Assembly (NCBI GenBank): GCA_021018815.1
Contig: JAITYX010000066.1
Coordinates: 310,001 to 374,000 of the forward strand
From: Talinum fruticosum
Lineage: Eukaryota; Streptophyta; Magnoliopsida; Caryophyllales; Talinaceae
Length of the DNA: 64,000 nt
Reading direction: 5' to 3'
In this document: piece after piece, positions 46,447-59,040 of the stretch
Layout of the letters: each line of letters begins with the position of its first letter
How positions within the stretch are numbered: the first letter of the stretch is position 1
Program-made: the position numbers and the translations under genes
Notes under the pieces: generated by a model
What the model was told of the DNA's origin: nothing
The model's input: only the letters and a program-made list of their open reading frames with translations
The model's database searches: none

Positions 46447-46920
46447 GATACATAGGAAATATTCATCATGAACAACGGTGAACTAAAGAAAAGGACATTG
46501 TCTTCTTAATAACAGCAATGACGGATGAACTAACAAGTACCTTGAGCAGGATAGGAAAGAAAATTAGTAATATATGAAATGAAAATATGAAGAAACGAGA
46601 AAAAACTGTAAGGAAATACCCCCAAAATAGATAATAAGACTCGAAAAATACACACAAACCCAAGTAGGAAAAAGAGGATACATCCTGTGAAATAACATAC
46701 TCAAGAGAAGCCAAAACCAACTATAAAAGAGCAATAACTCATCCTTAGTTCAAAATAGTAAACTAAGTAAATTCATATCTCATCAAATTCCCAGTAGAAA
46801 GGCACGATTGTAAAATATGGCATACTTGTAAGAACTAGTCGTAGCTTAGAAAAAATAAACATGACAACACTCAAATGTGATGAAATTGGGGACCCAGATT
46901 AAACAAAAATCAATCCAAAA
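46447..46920. other. Flank of copia 2 without recognised gene
   Basis: AT-rich sequence continuous with 33901-35015 before copia 2 inserted. No protein match was recognised. Confidence 0.35.
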
Positions 46921-47152
46921 AGCGGCCAATCCATAAGAGCAAACCAAATATAGATCCAAATTGGAGCAAGTAAAACAAAAGAACACTGGTGAGATTTTTC
47001 CATGGTAAGGGAACACGGCCAAAACAAACAACCAAGCGGCCAATCCATAAGAGCAAACCAGATGCATATCCAATTTGGAGCAGGTAAAATAGAAGAACAC
47101 TCGGAGAATATTTTCCATGGCAAGGGAACACAGACCAAAATAAACAACCAAA
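46921..47152 (+). repeat. Tandem duplication, period about 114 bp
   Basis: Two units start AGCGGCCAATCCATAAGAGC at 46921 and 47035. They share TTGGAGCA, AGAACACT and TTTTCCATGG blocks. Confidence 0.85.
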
Positions 47153-47252
47153 TCAAAGGACAGGAAGAAAAATTAGAAAATGATGGAGAAAAAGGATGCG
47201 AGAAAATATACCTACAAGTGAAGCTAAGTGCTTGAAAAATAGAGTGATAAAT

Positions 47253-50194
47253 TATAACACCCCAAAACACACCCTAGAAGTATTACACCGCCGAGTTCCT
47301 CAAAGGAACTCCCAAGGCTCACTCAGGTGTTGACTTAACTGTCCTAGCCCACCTTAAAGGTAAGGAATATAATTTCCTACAAGAATTAGAAGTTTTCTAA
47401 AAATTTTGGGAGAGATCCGTTTGAACTATGGCCCAACCCATAGGCTAAAAGCCTTAAAACCTGCATGAAAGTCAAAATAAAACTCAAGGAACCACACGCT
47501 TGGAGTACACGACTCAACGGCCACACACCGGAGTATATTCACAACCACAAAACTCACATTTCGAACTAGTTTACAACCCAAGTCATGAACTTAGCAAAAA
47601 CTAAATTTACAACCACTTGAGATCAAAATTGCCAAAGAAAGGAAATCTCTAGCTCGCCGGAGCTAGTAATTCGGTCTCCATACATACCTTAAACTTACTA
47701 TACATTACTGTCTATTTACATAAGAAACCGAGTACATACAACATGTTAAACATGAAATTACATAAACCAACTCCAACTTGCGATCACCATTCAAGTCAAG
47801 CATTCCAGTGCAACCATATCAAGGAGTACTTGCAATCGGGAGGGAGAATTTGTGGGGGTGAGCAATAAACCACGGGCTCACCGGAGTCTTATACCTTAAA
47901 AATGGAAATTCCTTACACATAATAATCATAATAATGAAATCTGCGAAAGCATAATAACATAATACAAATCTATATACTTTTAATGAAATCTCTTGCAACT
48001 TAAAGATCGGAATTCTTTTAATCCTTTAAAAGCACGATTTCACATTCAAGAACAATTCTTTTCTTCTTTAAACAAAGTGTTGCAACCACCGTTACTTTCT
48101 TTCAAATGCTTTCAAACAGAATTTGAATCATTTCTACTCGAATCACTTTTCATAAATCACTTGCAATGAATTCTTTTGGTGAATCACTTTCTAGGTTGTG
48201 GACCCGAACTAGCACTTCGCAATTTCTCATAATTTCTCTGATTTCTCTAGTTTCTCCGAGGCGCGACCTAAAATGAAAGGCTCCCGGGACCTATCTAGGA
48301 AGATTCCAATCGAGCGTCCTACTACACAAGACCCCTAGCTAGCCACCCCTAGCTAGAATCCTTCCTTGTGCTAAACGATCCGAGCAAAGTCGATTCACAA
48401 TAGTTTCTTTAACACGTTCACTTATCAAGCTTGTTTCAAACAACATTCTCAAATTAGTTTCATTTCTTAGAAACACGTTTTGCGCTTAAAAGCATATATC
48501 ACAAAATCACATTCAAGTATCATTCGTGTAAAACATAGAACTTCTTTCAAAACTAACTTTTGAACATCATTTAACACAATCACTTAGCACGATTAATCAA
48601 AACTCAACTCAGACAGTCCTCCTAAGCTCTTTTCCGACTATGCCTTTCTAAATCTATGAATTCAATAATATTAATTTCTTTTTTTGAGCCACAATAAACA
48701 CAAGTAATTACCACTTAACTCAAACGTCTTAACTTCTCACAATTTGCCATTTTCACCTTAATTTCTCCTCTTATGCCTTCTCATTACTAATCACACTATT
48801 TCTTGCCCATACTTAGTCATATAACTCTTAAACTCACTTCACTAAATTTCTTTTAGCTCCATTTATCTTCTAGTTCCATTCACCCTCAAGGATTTAGATA
48901 TGCCTTCAACTCAGCTTAAGCTTACCCTCACAATCACTAGTTCTCCACCTGTGTACTAGTCAAGGTGATCTTGCACTCTTGTTTTTATTCTTAACTCGTT
49001 ATTTCCCAACATAAGCCGTTACCTTCCAACGCAAAGAACTTACGAATCTCTTAAGGTTCATCTGAAGCATCACTTTATAGTTTAGACCCAAATCACCATT
49101 CTTTCATCTCTAAGTGCTAATTGAAACCTCTACAATGCTCCTTTGCTCTATGCCACCCAATTCTTTCTAAATTTCCAGACATTCGACTCAGCCCTAAACA
49201 ACTAATAAATTCCTTCAAATTTCTAATTCAACTCTAAACAACTTAATCTGATTCCCTCATATCCTAGTTCAACCCTACTACTTCCTAAATTTCTTCTATG
49301 TTCCCAAGAAACATTCATCATTCAACATTCACAACAAATTCATTTAGATTTCAAAAATACTAATAGTTTAGAGTATAAGACTACCCACCTCGAATTAGAG
49401 ATTAAAGGTTGCGAATTTCGGTTCGGTCTAGGTTAGTCTCTCTGTTTAATTCCTCTTCCTTGCCTTCCTGCTCTCGCTGCCAGCCCGGTCTCGGGCCCGA
49501 CTTCGTTGCTTTCCTCCCTGCCCGCGCCGTCGCCGGCCGCGGTTTCTCTGCCGGTTGGTCGCCGGTTTCCTTCTTCTCGGCCCCAGCCGCTCGTTCCGTT
49601 CTTCCGGTCTCGATTTCGCCTCCCCTTTCGTGCCCTTTGCTGGTCTGCCCGCGTTTGCCGACCATCTTCCCTTCGTCCGCTGCTCCGTGCGCCGGCCTCC
49701 GGCCTTTTCTCCGGCTCTCACGTTCGTGCCCTCTCTCTCTCTCTCTCTCTCGCTCGATTTCGCCCTCACCGATCTCCCTTCCCTCGCTTTCCCCGCTTCG
49801 TCCTACTCCTCCTTCTTTCCTCTATTTTCCCTCGGCCTTCTTCCTTTCCCAGAGCCTTTCTTCTTTCTTTTCCCATTAATTTTCTCCCTTTTTCCTTTTG
49901 TTGTGGCTGCCTTAGAAAATGCCAAGCATACTACCCCTTTACACTAATCTCTCACTTCCTTTACCCACATAATTAGTCTCCTTCATTATCTCTCCCTTTT
50001 TTTTTTTTGGAAATAATAAACCACAAGTTGCCTCGGGTTTTAATTACTCGGTCCGAGAAGGGTATCGGGAGGAGGTAATATAATCCGCTAATTTATTTAT
50101 AAAAGCGCGTAAGAATAGGAGCTCATACTAAATAAAATATTTTACGTGTCGATTACTTAATTTAATTAACCTACTTAAAATTCCGGGTCTCACA
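47253..50194 (-). mobile_element. Gypsy-type solo LTR (copy 2), complete
   Basis: The element is 2,942 bp with a perfect 5 bp target duplication TAAAT (47248-47252 and 50195-50199). On the minus strand it begins TGTGAGACCCGGAATTTTAA and ends TTTTGGGGTGTTATA. Long LTRs with such complementary ends are typical of plant Tekay/Del chromoviruses. There is no internal domain, primer site or second LTR, so it is a solo LTR. It aligns with copy 1 at both ends and in the middle (for example AGGAACTCCCAAGGCTC). A TATA-like TTTATAAATA is at 50094-50103 (minus), upstream of a GC-rich block at 49430-49880. The frames in that block are compositional. Confidence 0.85.
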
Positions 50195-50199
50195 TAAAT

Positions 50200-50661
50200 A
50201 CCTTGCTGTGAAGTATGATGCAATTACCGGTGTACCCAACAAACACAATACAAACAATCGTACAAATACTAGCTTCATTTAAGAGGAGGTCGTAACCATA
50301 CGAGCTTGGCGATTGCCCAAAAGCACTCCGAAGAAGACAAACCCAACTCAAATTGTCCGGATATATGTCGTGACGATAAGATGGTGAAGGACTATAAATT
50401 CCGGATCTAATGGTAAAAGAGAAGAATATCGCGAAATTGAATTGTCCATTACACACGATTGTGGTAGAATTGCCATAACCTTGCAAAATAGCTGAACAAG
50501 ACTAGCTTCTTTCTCTCCCGTGAATAAACCCAACTCAAAGACAAGTTGAGACTCAGATTTGAACAAAGAAGTTGCAAGAAAAACTTGATCGGGAAGAAGC
50601 TCGATTCGATCCGCTTCGGTCCAATAAGAAATCGAAATTGAGGGGCCAAGAACCGGGTTTT
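50200..50661. other. Unassigned stretch with one minus-strand open frame
   Basis: A 109-codon frame on the minus strand (50348-50677, start MVLVAENPVLGPSISIS) is open but resembles no family I know, and its start overlaps the first tandem-repeat unit. It may be chance or an old LINE part. Confidence 0.3.
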
Positions 50662-50905
50662 CCGCAACAAGCACCATGGATGAAATTCAACAAAGCTTAA
50701 GTTGCATCATGGGTAACGACACCATAAGATGAGAAGAAAAAGAGCAATTCAAGAGAGAAAGAGACTGAACAAAGTCAAAAAGAAGCCAAAAACGAGGAAT
50801 CGCTATGGGAAGCAAGATTAGGGGGCTTTGGTTTAAGGGGGACCATGAAAGTAGGCGGCGAAGAAGTCTGTGGAGAATAGTTCACTCAGTCATTAGTGGG
50901 ACTTT

Positions 50906-50990
<85 letters not shown>

Positions 50991-51238
50991 ACACACAACA
51001 AGAACAATGGTTGAAATTCAACCATGCTTGAGTAGCATCATGGGTAACGACACCACAAGATCAGAAGAAAAAGAGCAATTCAAGAGAGAAAGGGACCAAA
51101 GAAGGTTAGAAGAAAAAGCTCAAAATGAGGAATTGCTATGGGAAGCAAGATCGGGGGCTTTGGTTCAAGGAGGACCATGGAAGTAGGCAGCGAAGAAGCT
51201 ACAGAGAAGAGTTCATTCACTCATTAGTGGGACTTTCT

Positions 51239-51272
<34 letters not shown>

Positions 51273-51769
51273 ACAAGAACCATGGTTGAAATTCAACCAT
51301 TCTTGAGTAGCATCATGGGTAACGACACCACAGGATGAGAAGAAAAAGAGCAATTCAAGAGAGAAGGGGACCAAAGGAAGTCTAAAAAGAAGCTAGAAAT
51401 AAGGAATTCGCATGGGAAGCAAGATTTGGGCGCTTTGGTTCAAGGAGGACAATGGAAGTGGGCAGCGAAGAAGCTATAGAGAAGAGTTCATTCACTCATT
51501 AATGGGACTTTCTTATATATATATATACAACAAGAACCATGGTTGAAATTCAACCATGCTTGAGTAGTATCATGGGTAACAACACCACAAGAAGAGAAGA
51601 AAAAGAGCAATTCAAGAGAGAAGGGGACCAAAGGAAATCAGAAAAGAAGCTGGAAATGTGGAATTTCCATGGGAAGCAAGATCATGGGGCTTTGGTTCAA
51701 GGAGGACCATGGAAGTGGGCAGCGAAGAAGCTACGAGAGAAGAGTTCATTCACTCATTAGTGGGACTTT

Positions 51770-51803
<34 letters not shown>
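50662..51803 (+). repeat. Four-unit tandem repeat, about 260-330 bp per unit, with (TA)n(CA)n
   Basis: Units begin near 50662, 51000, 51273 and 51533. Each has ACCATGGTTGAAATTCAACC or a close variant, CATGGGTAACGACACCAC, AAAAAGAGCAATTCAAGAGA, GGACCATGGAAGT, and CATTAGTGGGACTTTCTTA leading into TA and then CA dinucleotides. Length differences come mostly from these dinucleotide tracts. Each unit offers an ATG-led frame of about 60-70 codons (VEIQPCLSSIMGN), but stops differ between units. It lies directly upstream of LINE-2. Confidence 0.9.
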
Positions 51804-51807
<4 letters not shown>

Positions 51808-52029
51808 CCATTTCTCCATTTTTAGTTGGTCTAACACCGCTCGATAAGCAACATATCTATATGCAAAGTGGGAGAAAGATTGCTTGAATACATAATCTAT
51901 TATTATTAAGATGTAAGAAATAAAGTAGCCATCTAACTACTGAATTTATAAAGTTATAGTAGCTAATGATGAGGAATTGGAATCACATTTTGAACCGATA
52001 ATAGTTGTACATGGGTAATGGATAACCCA
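51804..52029. other. Short non-coding gap before LINE-2
   Basis: AT-rich sequence, possibly the missing N-terminal part or leader of LINE-2 ORF1. Nothing was recognised. Confidence 0.3.
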
Positions 52030-52039
52030 AATTAATGCC

Positions 52040-52680
52040 ATTGATTTTCAGGGAGAAGTTGAATATTGGAAATTGGCTCTTGTCTATTGTTTAATGGGAA
52101 AAAATCCACCATATATTGTAATTTTAGGTTTTCTTAAGACAATTTTGCAGAATTTATGATTGAACAAATCTCTGCCGTGCTTGAGGGAATTTTGTGGTTC
52201 GATTCGCATATGTGGAGGAGAGTGATATTGTACTACAAGAAGACTATACTTCTTTGATAAAAAAAACCACTAGTTATGAAACCTTGGAGAGAGAATGTTA
52301 AGCTTTATAGGTATTCGATCAAACATATTCCTATCTGGATCTAATTCTCCTAATTGGATTTCAAATATCTGCGGGGCACAAAGTATGAGAAAAGTTGGAA
52401 GCATTATTAGTAACCCCTTGAAAGTTAATAAGCAAACCAGGGACAAATCAATGTTAAGGTATGCCAGGGTACTAGGGGAGGTGCAATTGGATAAAAGCTC
52501 CCTCAATATGTTGAATTCAAATATAAAAGGGGATATTGCTCAAGCAAAAGGTTGAATAAGAATAGAAGCCTGTTAAATGCAGCCATTGTCGAATGCTCGG
52601 CTACTTGGAAAAGATATACAAAAAGATAAACAAGGTTGGACAAGTATGCGTGCCAAATATTACTCAAAGGAAGGAGAATG
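52040..52680 (+). pseudogene. LINE-2 ORF1 (DUF4283 and zinc knuckle)
   Basis: GEVEYWKLALVYCLMGKNPP, FFDKKNH, ISNICGAQSMRKVGSIISNP, DKSMLRYARVLGEVQLD and KPVKCSHCRMLGYLEK match the RNA-binding ORF1 protein of plant L1 elements. In these, a DUF4283 domain is followed by a CCHC knuckle. Stops and shifts are frequent. Confidence 0.82.
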
Positions 52681-52859
52681 TTGTTCACATAGATGAGGAT
52701 AGGTTCCAATCAGTAGAAGGTGTAAGCCATAATATCTAGATAGAAATGAAGGCTCCTTTGTCACCTTTCCAGATATTGTAACAAAGTTTTGAAGAAGAGG
52801 TGATGGTAGAAGCTGATACTTCCCCAATGGGGGAACCACTGCAACCATGACTGTTGGAA

Positions 52860-53560
52860 GTCTGGACTATTAGAGGGATGAACAAACCCTTTAAACAAAA
52901 TAAAATAAGGATATTCCTCCATTCTCTCAAAATTGGAATGATTCATTTGGTTGAAACAAAAATTTGTGACAGCTCTCATTAACTAACCTATAGTAGAAAC
53001 TTTGATGACTGAGGTTCATACATCAATAATAAACATCACCCGAGAGGCACAAGGTGGGTATTCTAGAATATAACTGATTATGATGTCTAAAAGTTGGACA
53101 ATATAGATTAATTGGTTCATTGTGACATAGTTCAATTAGCTACTTCCTCTAGATTCTTTACTAGCTTTGTTTATGCTATGAATGATGCTCAGAGCTAGAA
53201 GACAACTTTGGGGAAGTTAATAGAGCTACAAGATTATATTAACATTTCTTGGATTAGTTTACGGGACTTCAATGCGCCTTTAGGATAGAAGACAAAATTG
53301 GTGGCAGCCCAGTAATTGAGGAAGAAATTAGAGATTTGAAAACTCTATATGCAAGATTATGCACTCTATCGGAGGAAAAGTAAATGTTGTTATTACACTT
53401 GGACTAACAAACAAAAGACAAGGGATAGAGTACACTTGAGAATATGTAGGGTTTTACTAATCAATCAGGGGTCCTTGATTGGAATGATGTACAAACATAT
53501 TATCTTCCAACAGGAAAATCAAATCATTCTCCAATAGTGGTCAAAGTCTATGCAACATAA
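52860..53560 (+). pseudogene. LINE-2 endonuclease
   Basis: WTIRGMNKPFKQNKIRIFLH, MIHLVETKI, LIELQDYINISWISLRDFN, and YTWTNKQ with a later NQIILQ/SNHSPIVVK-type segment give the WN.RGl, lvE.K, GDFN and SDHsP motifs. The GDFN glycine reads as R. The copy is inactive. Confidence 0.8.
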
Positions 53561-53699
53561 AAACAAAAGGAGGCCAATTTAGGTTCGGTGATATATCGAT
53601 CGAGAAGCCATAATTCAGATTAATCCTAACTCAAAACTAGAAGTTGGGTAGAAGAAGTAGACATATGCAACAGTTAACCTACAATCTAAAGCAGCTGAA

Positions 53700-54434
53700 A
53701 AGAAAGCTTAAACAACTTCCCATAAGCCCTTTTGTTAATGTGCATGAAAGAGCGGAATTGGTGATAACTCAACTACTAGAGACTCAAAGAAGACTCCAAA
53801 TTGATGTGTTTAATGCCAAGCGAATGGAGGAGAAGAAAATCAACCTAAGCAGCTAATTACACTAGTGGAGGCTTCCACCTCTCTACTTAAAGCTGTAAAG
53901 TAAGGTCCAACGGATTGGTAAGGCCATCAATGCTCAAATGTTTTCTTTGCATATCTCAAACAAAGAAAGAAACCGAAATTTGTAAATTGGATCAACGATA
54001 AGGATCATAACAAAATAGAAGGATTGGAGAATGTGGCTAAGCATGTGATGGAGTTATACCAAAATCTTATTGGCTACAAAGTGAATGTTAAGAACCTTTA
54101 AACAAGGATGCTTTTAATATAGGCAACACTCTCAACCTCCAACAACAAATACATATCTCGAAGCCCATCACTCGAATAGGAAGTAAAAGTGGCAATGTTC
54201 AACATTTCGAAAACAAATCCTCGGGTCCTGGTGACTACTCAAGTTGTTTCTTTAAGAAGAACTAGGATATGATAGGGGAATTAGTAAATCTAGCATCCAA
54301 GAGTTCTTTCAAACTAGATAACTACTCATGTAAGTGTTCCGCTCCAATCTGGTCATCATACATAAGACCCATTTCATGTCACAATACAATATATAAATAT
54401 ATATCTAAGATCATTTGTGCTGCATTGAGTGAGG
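53700..54434 (+). pseudogene. LINE-2 connector and start of reverse transcriptase
   Basis: A connector RNLQIG/KFVNWINDKDHNKIEG-type sequence leads to NKSSGPGDYSSCFFKKN (usually kaPGpDGf), IQEFFQT, NLVIIHKT and IISKIICAALSEVL-like sequence, the first RT blocks. The domain stops where the gypsy LTR starts. Confidence 0.72.
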
Positions 54435-55237
54435 TGTTGTAGGGACCACGGCTCTCGCTGGGTTTCCCCATGAATGTCGACTTCATCCCGAGTGTGCTTA
54501 TCAAGACGAATAATAAGGCTTTTAACTTTTAAGGGATTGATTGGTGATTTTAGAAATCATTTTATTTCAAAAATAATTTTAGAATTCTCAAGATGCCTTT
54601 TAGACAGGAAGATTAAAATAGGAAAATCATCGCCATAAAGCTCTACTTGGACCAAACAGACTATAATTGCTTAGGATGCATTGTATTTCTTGTAGTGATC
54701 GAAGTTGCTACTATCATGGGTTTGAACTTAAAGTGAAATTGTGATTTGGTTATTTTGGGTATGTTAATTTCTAATTAGGTGAATATGATGAACTGTAAGT
54801 ATGTGTAGGCATTTTTAGGGGGATAGGAAATGTAAGAAAGTGTAGATTTGGTTCTTTTTTTGCTTATAGACAAATCGTTAATTGTACTAACTGGAGAGGT
54901 ATTGGCATTTTGGGGTAATGATTGTAGACATTGAAAACGTGTTGTCCTTATCTTTTTATTTGATTTATTTGTTTCTACTGGCCCGATGATGAAATCCTAG
55001 TCCCATTTGTGAACTTGGATCATGATCGGATTGAAATCGATGTGATGGAAACTAGTAAACCACAAAAGGCCCGCTAGCACCATAATATCAGCCTGCTTTT
55101 GCTTGGGCCGGCCCATAACCCATTCATTTCGGTCGAACCAAGCCGGGTTTGAATTCCCAACCAAGATCCGAACCGAAGCCAGGTTAGGAAGCACCTACTT
55201 TAAATGCAACATTTTATTCTCCTTCGGTTGCCAAATG

Positions 55238-55268
55238 TGGCTCCACTAGGGACTCCACTGGGGACATC
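55238..55268 (+). promoter_or_regulatory. Primer-binding-site-like sequence of the gypsy element
   Basis: TGGCTCCACTAGGGAC followed by CTCCACTGGGGACAT resembles the TGGCGACTCCACTGGGGA-type site used by plant Tat/Ogre-like elements, with a short internal duplication. Confidence 0.5.
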
Positions 55269-56578
55269 ACTTATTAAGAGCGTCGAGACTTGAAAATAAA
55301 AATTATGAGTTTTTATTGTGTTTTGTATAGACATTTCGCATTTAGGCGACCTTGGACATAATTGTTCTTTTTGGACCTTTAGGCTTTCACCCTTAAGAAC
55401 CTTTACAGAGAGGTCAAATCATTATCCACTCGACTAAACATTAAGGTGTATTACACTCCACTAATAGCAAGCTTTCTTGATCTTTTAGTTAAGAGGTAGT
55501 GATAATTCAAGTCCCGCTATACATCCTATAGGGGATAAAATTTTCAGACTATAAGCCACCATGTATCCTACCTATAATTACCTTGTGAACCATAAAACCT
55601 TGGCGGCCTAGGTTGTACCCATTTTCATTTGCATGCTTAGATGAATGTGGATGCTTTTAGTATTTAACCTTCTTCTTGTGAGCCTTAAGTTTAGGTTAGA
55701 TAGTTGAGGTTTGCTAAATAACCCTTGCATTAGTGCAAAAATAAAATAAAATAAATGAACCTTCTTGAGTCTATCTTTTTAGCCAAGAGTCAAATTTTGA
55801 CCTTCCGTTTTAAGAGTAGTCCATTTGTTGCATTTTCCAAGTCAACCAAATCTTTCTAGTCTCGGTCAAAATTTTCCAGTGCCGGTTCCTAGATGTCGGA
55901 CATAGCCGATCCTAGTTTTTTAGTTAGCCTATTAGTGTGGGCCTTGCCGTGGCCCCCTTCCTTTTTTTTTTTCAGTTGGTTTGAGGCTTTAGGTTTTTCT
56001 CTTCTCAAACTTGCATTTTTATTGCATTTATCCAATTTTAAATTGATCTTAGATTAGGAGAGCCCATTTTCCGTATTAGTCAATTAAAATTCACTTCATT
56101 TAAAGTGAGTTCATTTTCTTTTTACATTTCTTTCTTGTTTAGGTCAATCCATTTTTGCATGCTTAGCCAAAATTAAAAATGCATTTCATTTTCCCTTAAG
56201 TATCATCCTTTACATCTTGGTCGGTTTGCATTCTTTATGTGCATCCAAATAAAAGAGCATATTTGACCCCTTTTTCCTCTCTTTTAGGCTAGTCTCTCCT
56301 CGAGTTTAGCACTTGAGTCCCTTCTCCCCAAAAGATTGTTTCCTCTAGCACGTTCCTCGAGCGTTTATCCTTTGGGGTGTAGAATAAGGAAGACCACTTC
56401 AGCTGGGTTTTGATGAAATCCGGGTTCGAAAAGGTTAGAACAATTGAGTAGGGAGTCTAATAGAACATCTCCATGGTCGACGCCCCAATTAACTTCGGTG
56501 CGACCAACGTCGGTGCATTTAACACCAATTTAGTAAATCTTTTGTCATCAAATAGTACCTAAAAACAATTCCCCTCTA

Positions 56579-57730
56579 ATGGATGAAGAACCAACTCCCA
56601 TCATGACCTTGATCAATGAATCATTTGTCAAAATGAAAGCCGGGATTGAGGCTTAAGATAAGAAAATAGAATCCATGTATGAAATTGTTGATCTTATCCT
56701 TAAGACTCTGCAGACATGAGGAAAACAAAGAGGGAGAAAAAGAAGAAGAACCTCTACCACCACCTAATGGCCAACCTCTTCCGGAAACTCACCCTAAACG
56801 TCGATTTAATCCACGTGTAAACTAGATAGAGAGAATGCTAAAAGAGTCCTCCATGTTCAAACGTCACTATTATGACCTTACGATATTCACTTCAATTCAC
56901 AAAGGAAAGTTGTCTCCTAAGTTTACCATGCCAAACGTAAAATTTCACGATTATGAGAATCCCTATCATCATGTCCAAAATTTTATAGGAGAAATGACTC
57001 TAAGTCATATACCATGAGGAAATGACTCTAAGTCACTACATAGTTGATCCACGCAAGGCTACCAATTGAACCGATCTTTCTAAGGAGTTCCTGCATCAAC
57101 ATTCCTATAACACTAACTTAGGAGTTACTCTCGTGACTTAGAACTAATTAAATAAGAAGAAAAAGAACGCTTATCGAATGTCTCACAAGATGGAGGGCAA
57201 AGGCTGCCCATATGGTAGACCAACCTTCCAAAGAGGATCAAATTATGATTATCGTGAAGAATCTTCCATTGACCTATAATCGACATCTAAAGTTTTTCCC
57301 TTTCATGATCTTCACAAACCTTAGAGACGCGGTTATGTTGATTGAAGAAGAACTGTCCGCCGAGACCACAAAAGTTGTGGCAAGTTATAGAGGCAATTAC
57401 TAGAATAAAGAGAAGAAGACCTTTAATACGGGGTGCTACTAGTAGGGGTGCAAATGTCAATGCCCTCAACAGGTACACTAACTACACTCCAATAGATACT
57501 ACCTATGCTTAAACACTCGATCGCTTACTCTCGAAAGGAAAGATCAAACTTCCACCCATAAAAGCAGAATCATAAACTACGAAATAGTCAAAGAACTGGG
57601 ACGTAAGAAAATTTTACAAATACCATCGTGCACAAGGACACGATATTGAAAAGTGTTGGACTTTTATGAACAAATTAGAGAGTATGTTTCATAATAATTA
57701 ACTTCCTATCCCTAGGGCCGCTTAAAAGTC
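56579..57730 (+). pseudogene. Gypsy gag
   Basis: It begins MDEEPTPIMTLINESFVKMK and after stops continues MLKESSMFKRHYYDLTIF, FTMPNVKFHDYENPYHHVQN and FIGEMTL. Then come MVDQPSKEDQIMIIVKNLPL and LRDAVMLIEEE, and a zinc-knuckle-like YKYHRAQGHDIEKCW. This is the retrotransposon gag pattern of plant gypsy elements. At least four stops make it inactive. Confidence 0.75.
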
Positions 57731-58169
57731 GAGCAACAATGAGAAACCAGTTAATGGAGCCTTAGCTATCTTTTCTAAACCCATTCTAGGTGAGTGGGAT
57801 CCCTCTCGCCTTCACTCAAGATGTAAAAGAACCTAAGTCACAAATTAACCTACCCCATTAGATTTAACAATATGTGAATTTTAGGAAAGTGATGAAGAGG
57901 ATGTCTATGAGACTAAGGATGACAATGATGATGACTTTTGGGGCACACAACCTTTAGAAGATGATGACTTTTAGGGAAAACCAAAAACTTCTAAATTTTA
58001 GTTCCTAACAAGATCCGGACGATATATGTACCAACAGGTCCACAATAGAATCAAGAGGCCTCAAAAGAAAAGGAAACCGTCAAAGAAGAAGATTCGAGTC
58101 CTTAAGTAGCTTCGAAACTCAAAGTCGATATCATCATTAGTAGTTAATATCCACCTCTTAAAAGCATAA

Positions 58170-58440
58170 ACAAACCTTAATAGGTGAACTTAGCAAGATT
58201 GAGGTATCTTCTAATGTCTCCCTTAAAGAGGTAGTAGGATTGATTAACACTGGGATGGAACTATCACTTTCGATAAGAAGGACCTACCTAACGAAGGCAT
58301 TGCACACCAACAATGCCTTTATTTAACTCGTGATCTGCATTAACAATTTTGTACCTTTGACCCTAGAAGACAATAGGTCAACTGTAAATGTCTACCCATG
58401 GAGGACTACAAAAGATTAGGCATAAGAGAGCAACAACTCT
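58170..58440 (+). pseudogene. Start of gypsy protease region
   Basis: VVGLINTGMELSLSIRR, FVPLTLEDNRSTVNVYPW and KRLGIREQQL-like sequence resemble the DNGSALNVLP-type segment of gypsy aspartic proteases. The frame is interrupted by the copia 3 LTR. Confidence 0.5.
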
Positions 58441-58441
58441 C

Positions 58442-59040
58442 TGAAGGTTTGCTCTTTAGAGTCCGAGTCACCCTAGGGAGGGGGTGAATAGGGTGACAAG
58501 GAAATTTTACGAAATAAAAGATTTTCCGTAAAGTTTGAGCTCAAAAAGCAATTATGAGTCTAAAATGAACTCGGAAAGACAGAACACATAAAATTACATG
58601 GAAACCCTCATGGGGTAGAAAATCATAGTCAATGTCAATCCCGACACCAAGTCAATCCCACTATTTTGAATCTATAAAACACAAGGATCGACTCTTACGG
58701 AATTGCTCCCTTAGACCATTCAATACAAATTTTCCTAGGCATAGAAGTTCTCTTATTTGTGCTAGTACTTCTTAACCGAGATATCCTTTACGAGTTAGGG
58801 ACAACCGAGTTAAGTTAACCCTTACAACTCAATCCAAGGATATTATAGAGAAATGAAGTATGAGTAAGACAAATCACAAGACTTCTTTTTTCAACTCAAA
58901 AGTTGAGAAAACATAAGTTTAGAGTTGAAAGCTAGAAAATATTGAGAGAGTAAGATTTGAGTTTAACTCCAGCAATCGTCAATCTTCTAAGTCTTGTAGG
59001 ATTAGTTCTATTTACACTCAGCAGGGCTGATAGTATAGAG
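58442..59040 (-). repeat. Copia 3 left (3') LTR, truncated
   Basis: It starts TGAAGGTTTGCTCTTTAGAG and follows the family LTR up to the TATA region, where CTATTTACAC replaces CTATTTATAG. The rest of the LTR and the polypurine tract are missing; 59040-59270 is AT-rich and unassigned. Confidence 0.8.

Larger units (their letters stand above)
52030..54434 (+). mobile_element. L1-type LINE (LINE-2), plus strand, interrupted by a gypsy element
   Basis: ORF1, endonuclease and the start of reverse transcriptase follow in order on the plus strand, with many stops and shifts. The RT domain breaks off near 54434, after an ALSEVL-like motif, where a putative LTR begins. The remainder may lie beyond the window. 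Confidence 0.8.
54435..58441 (+). mobile_element. Ty3/gypsy-type element, 5' part (Tat/Ogre-like), truncated by copia 3
   Basis: A putative left LTR (about 54435-55233) is followed by a primer-site-like sequence, a long leader, gag and the start of protease, all on the plus strand. Copia 3 begins at 58442 and cuts it; the pol genes and the right LTR are not in the window. LTR borders are inferred from where the LINE stops and where the primer site lies. Confidence 0.6.

Noticed and set aside
50662..51803. CRISPR-like direct repeats
   Set aside because: Units are 260-330 bp with internal dinucleotide tracts, no short repeat/spacer alternation, and the genome is a plant.
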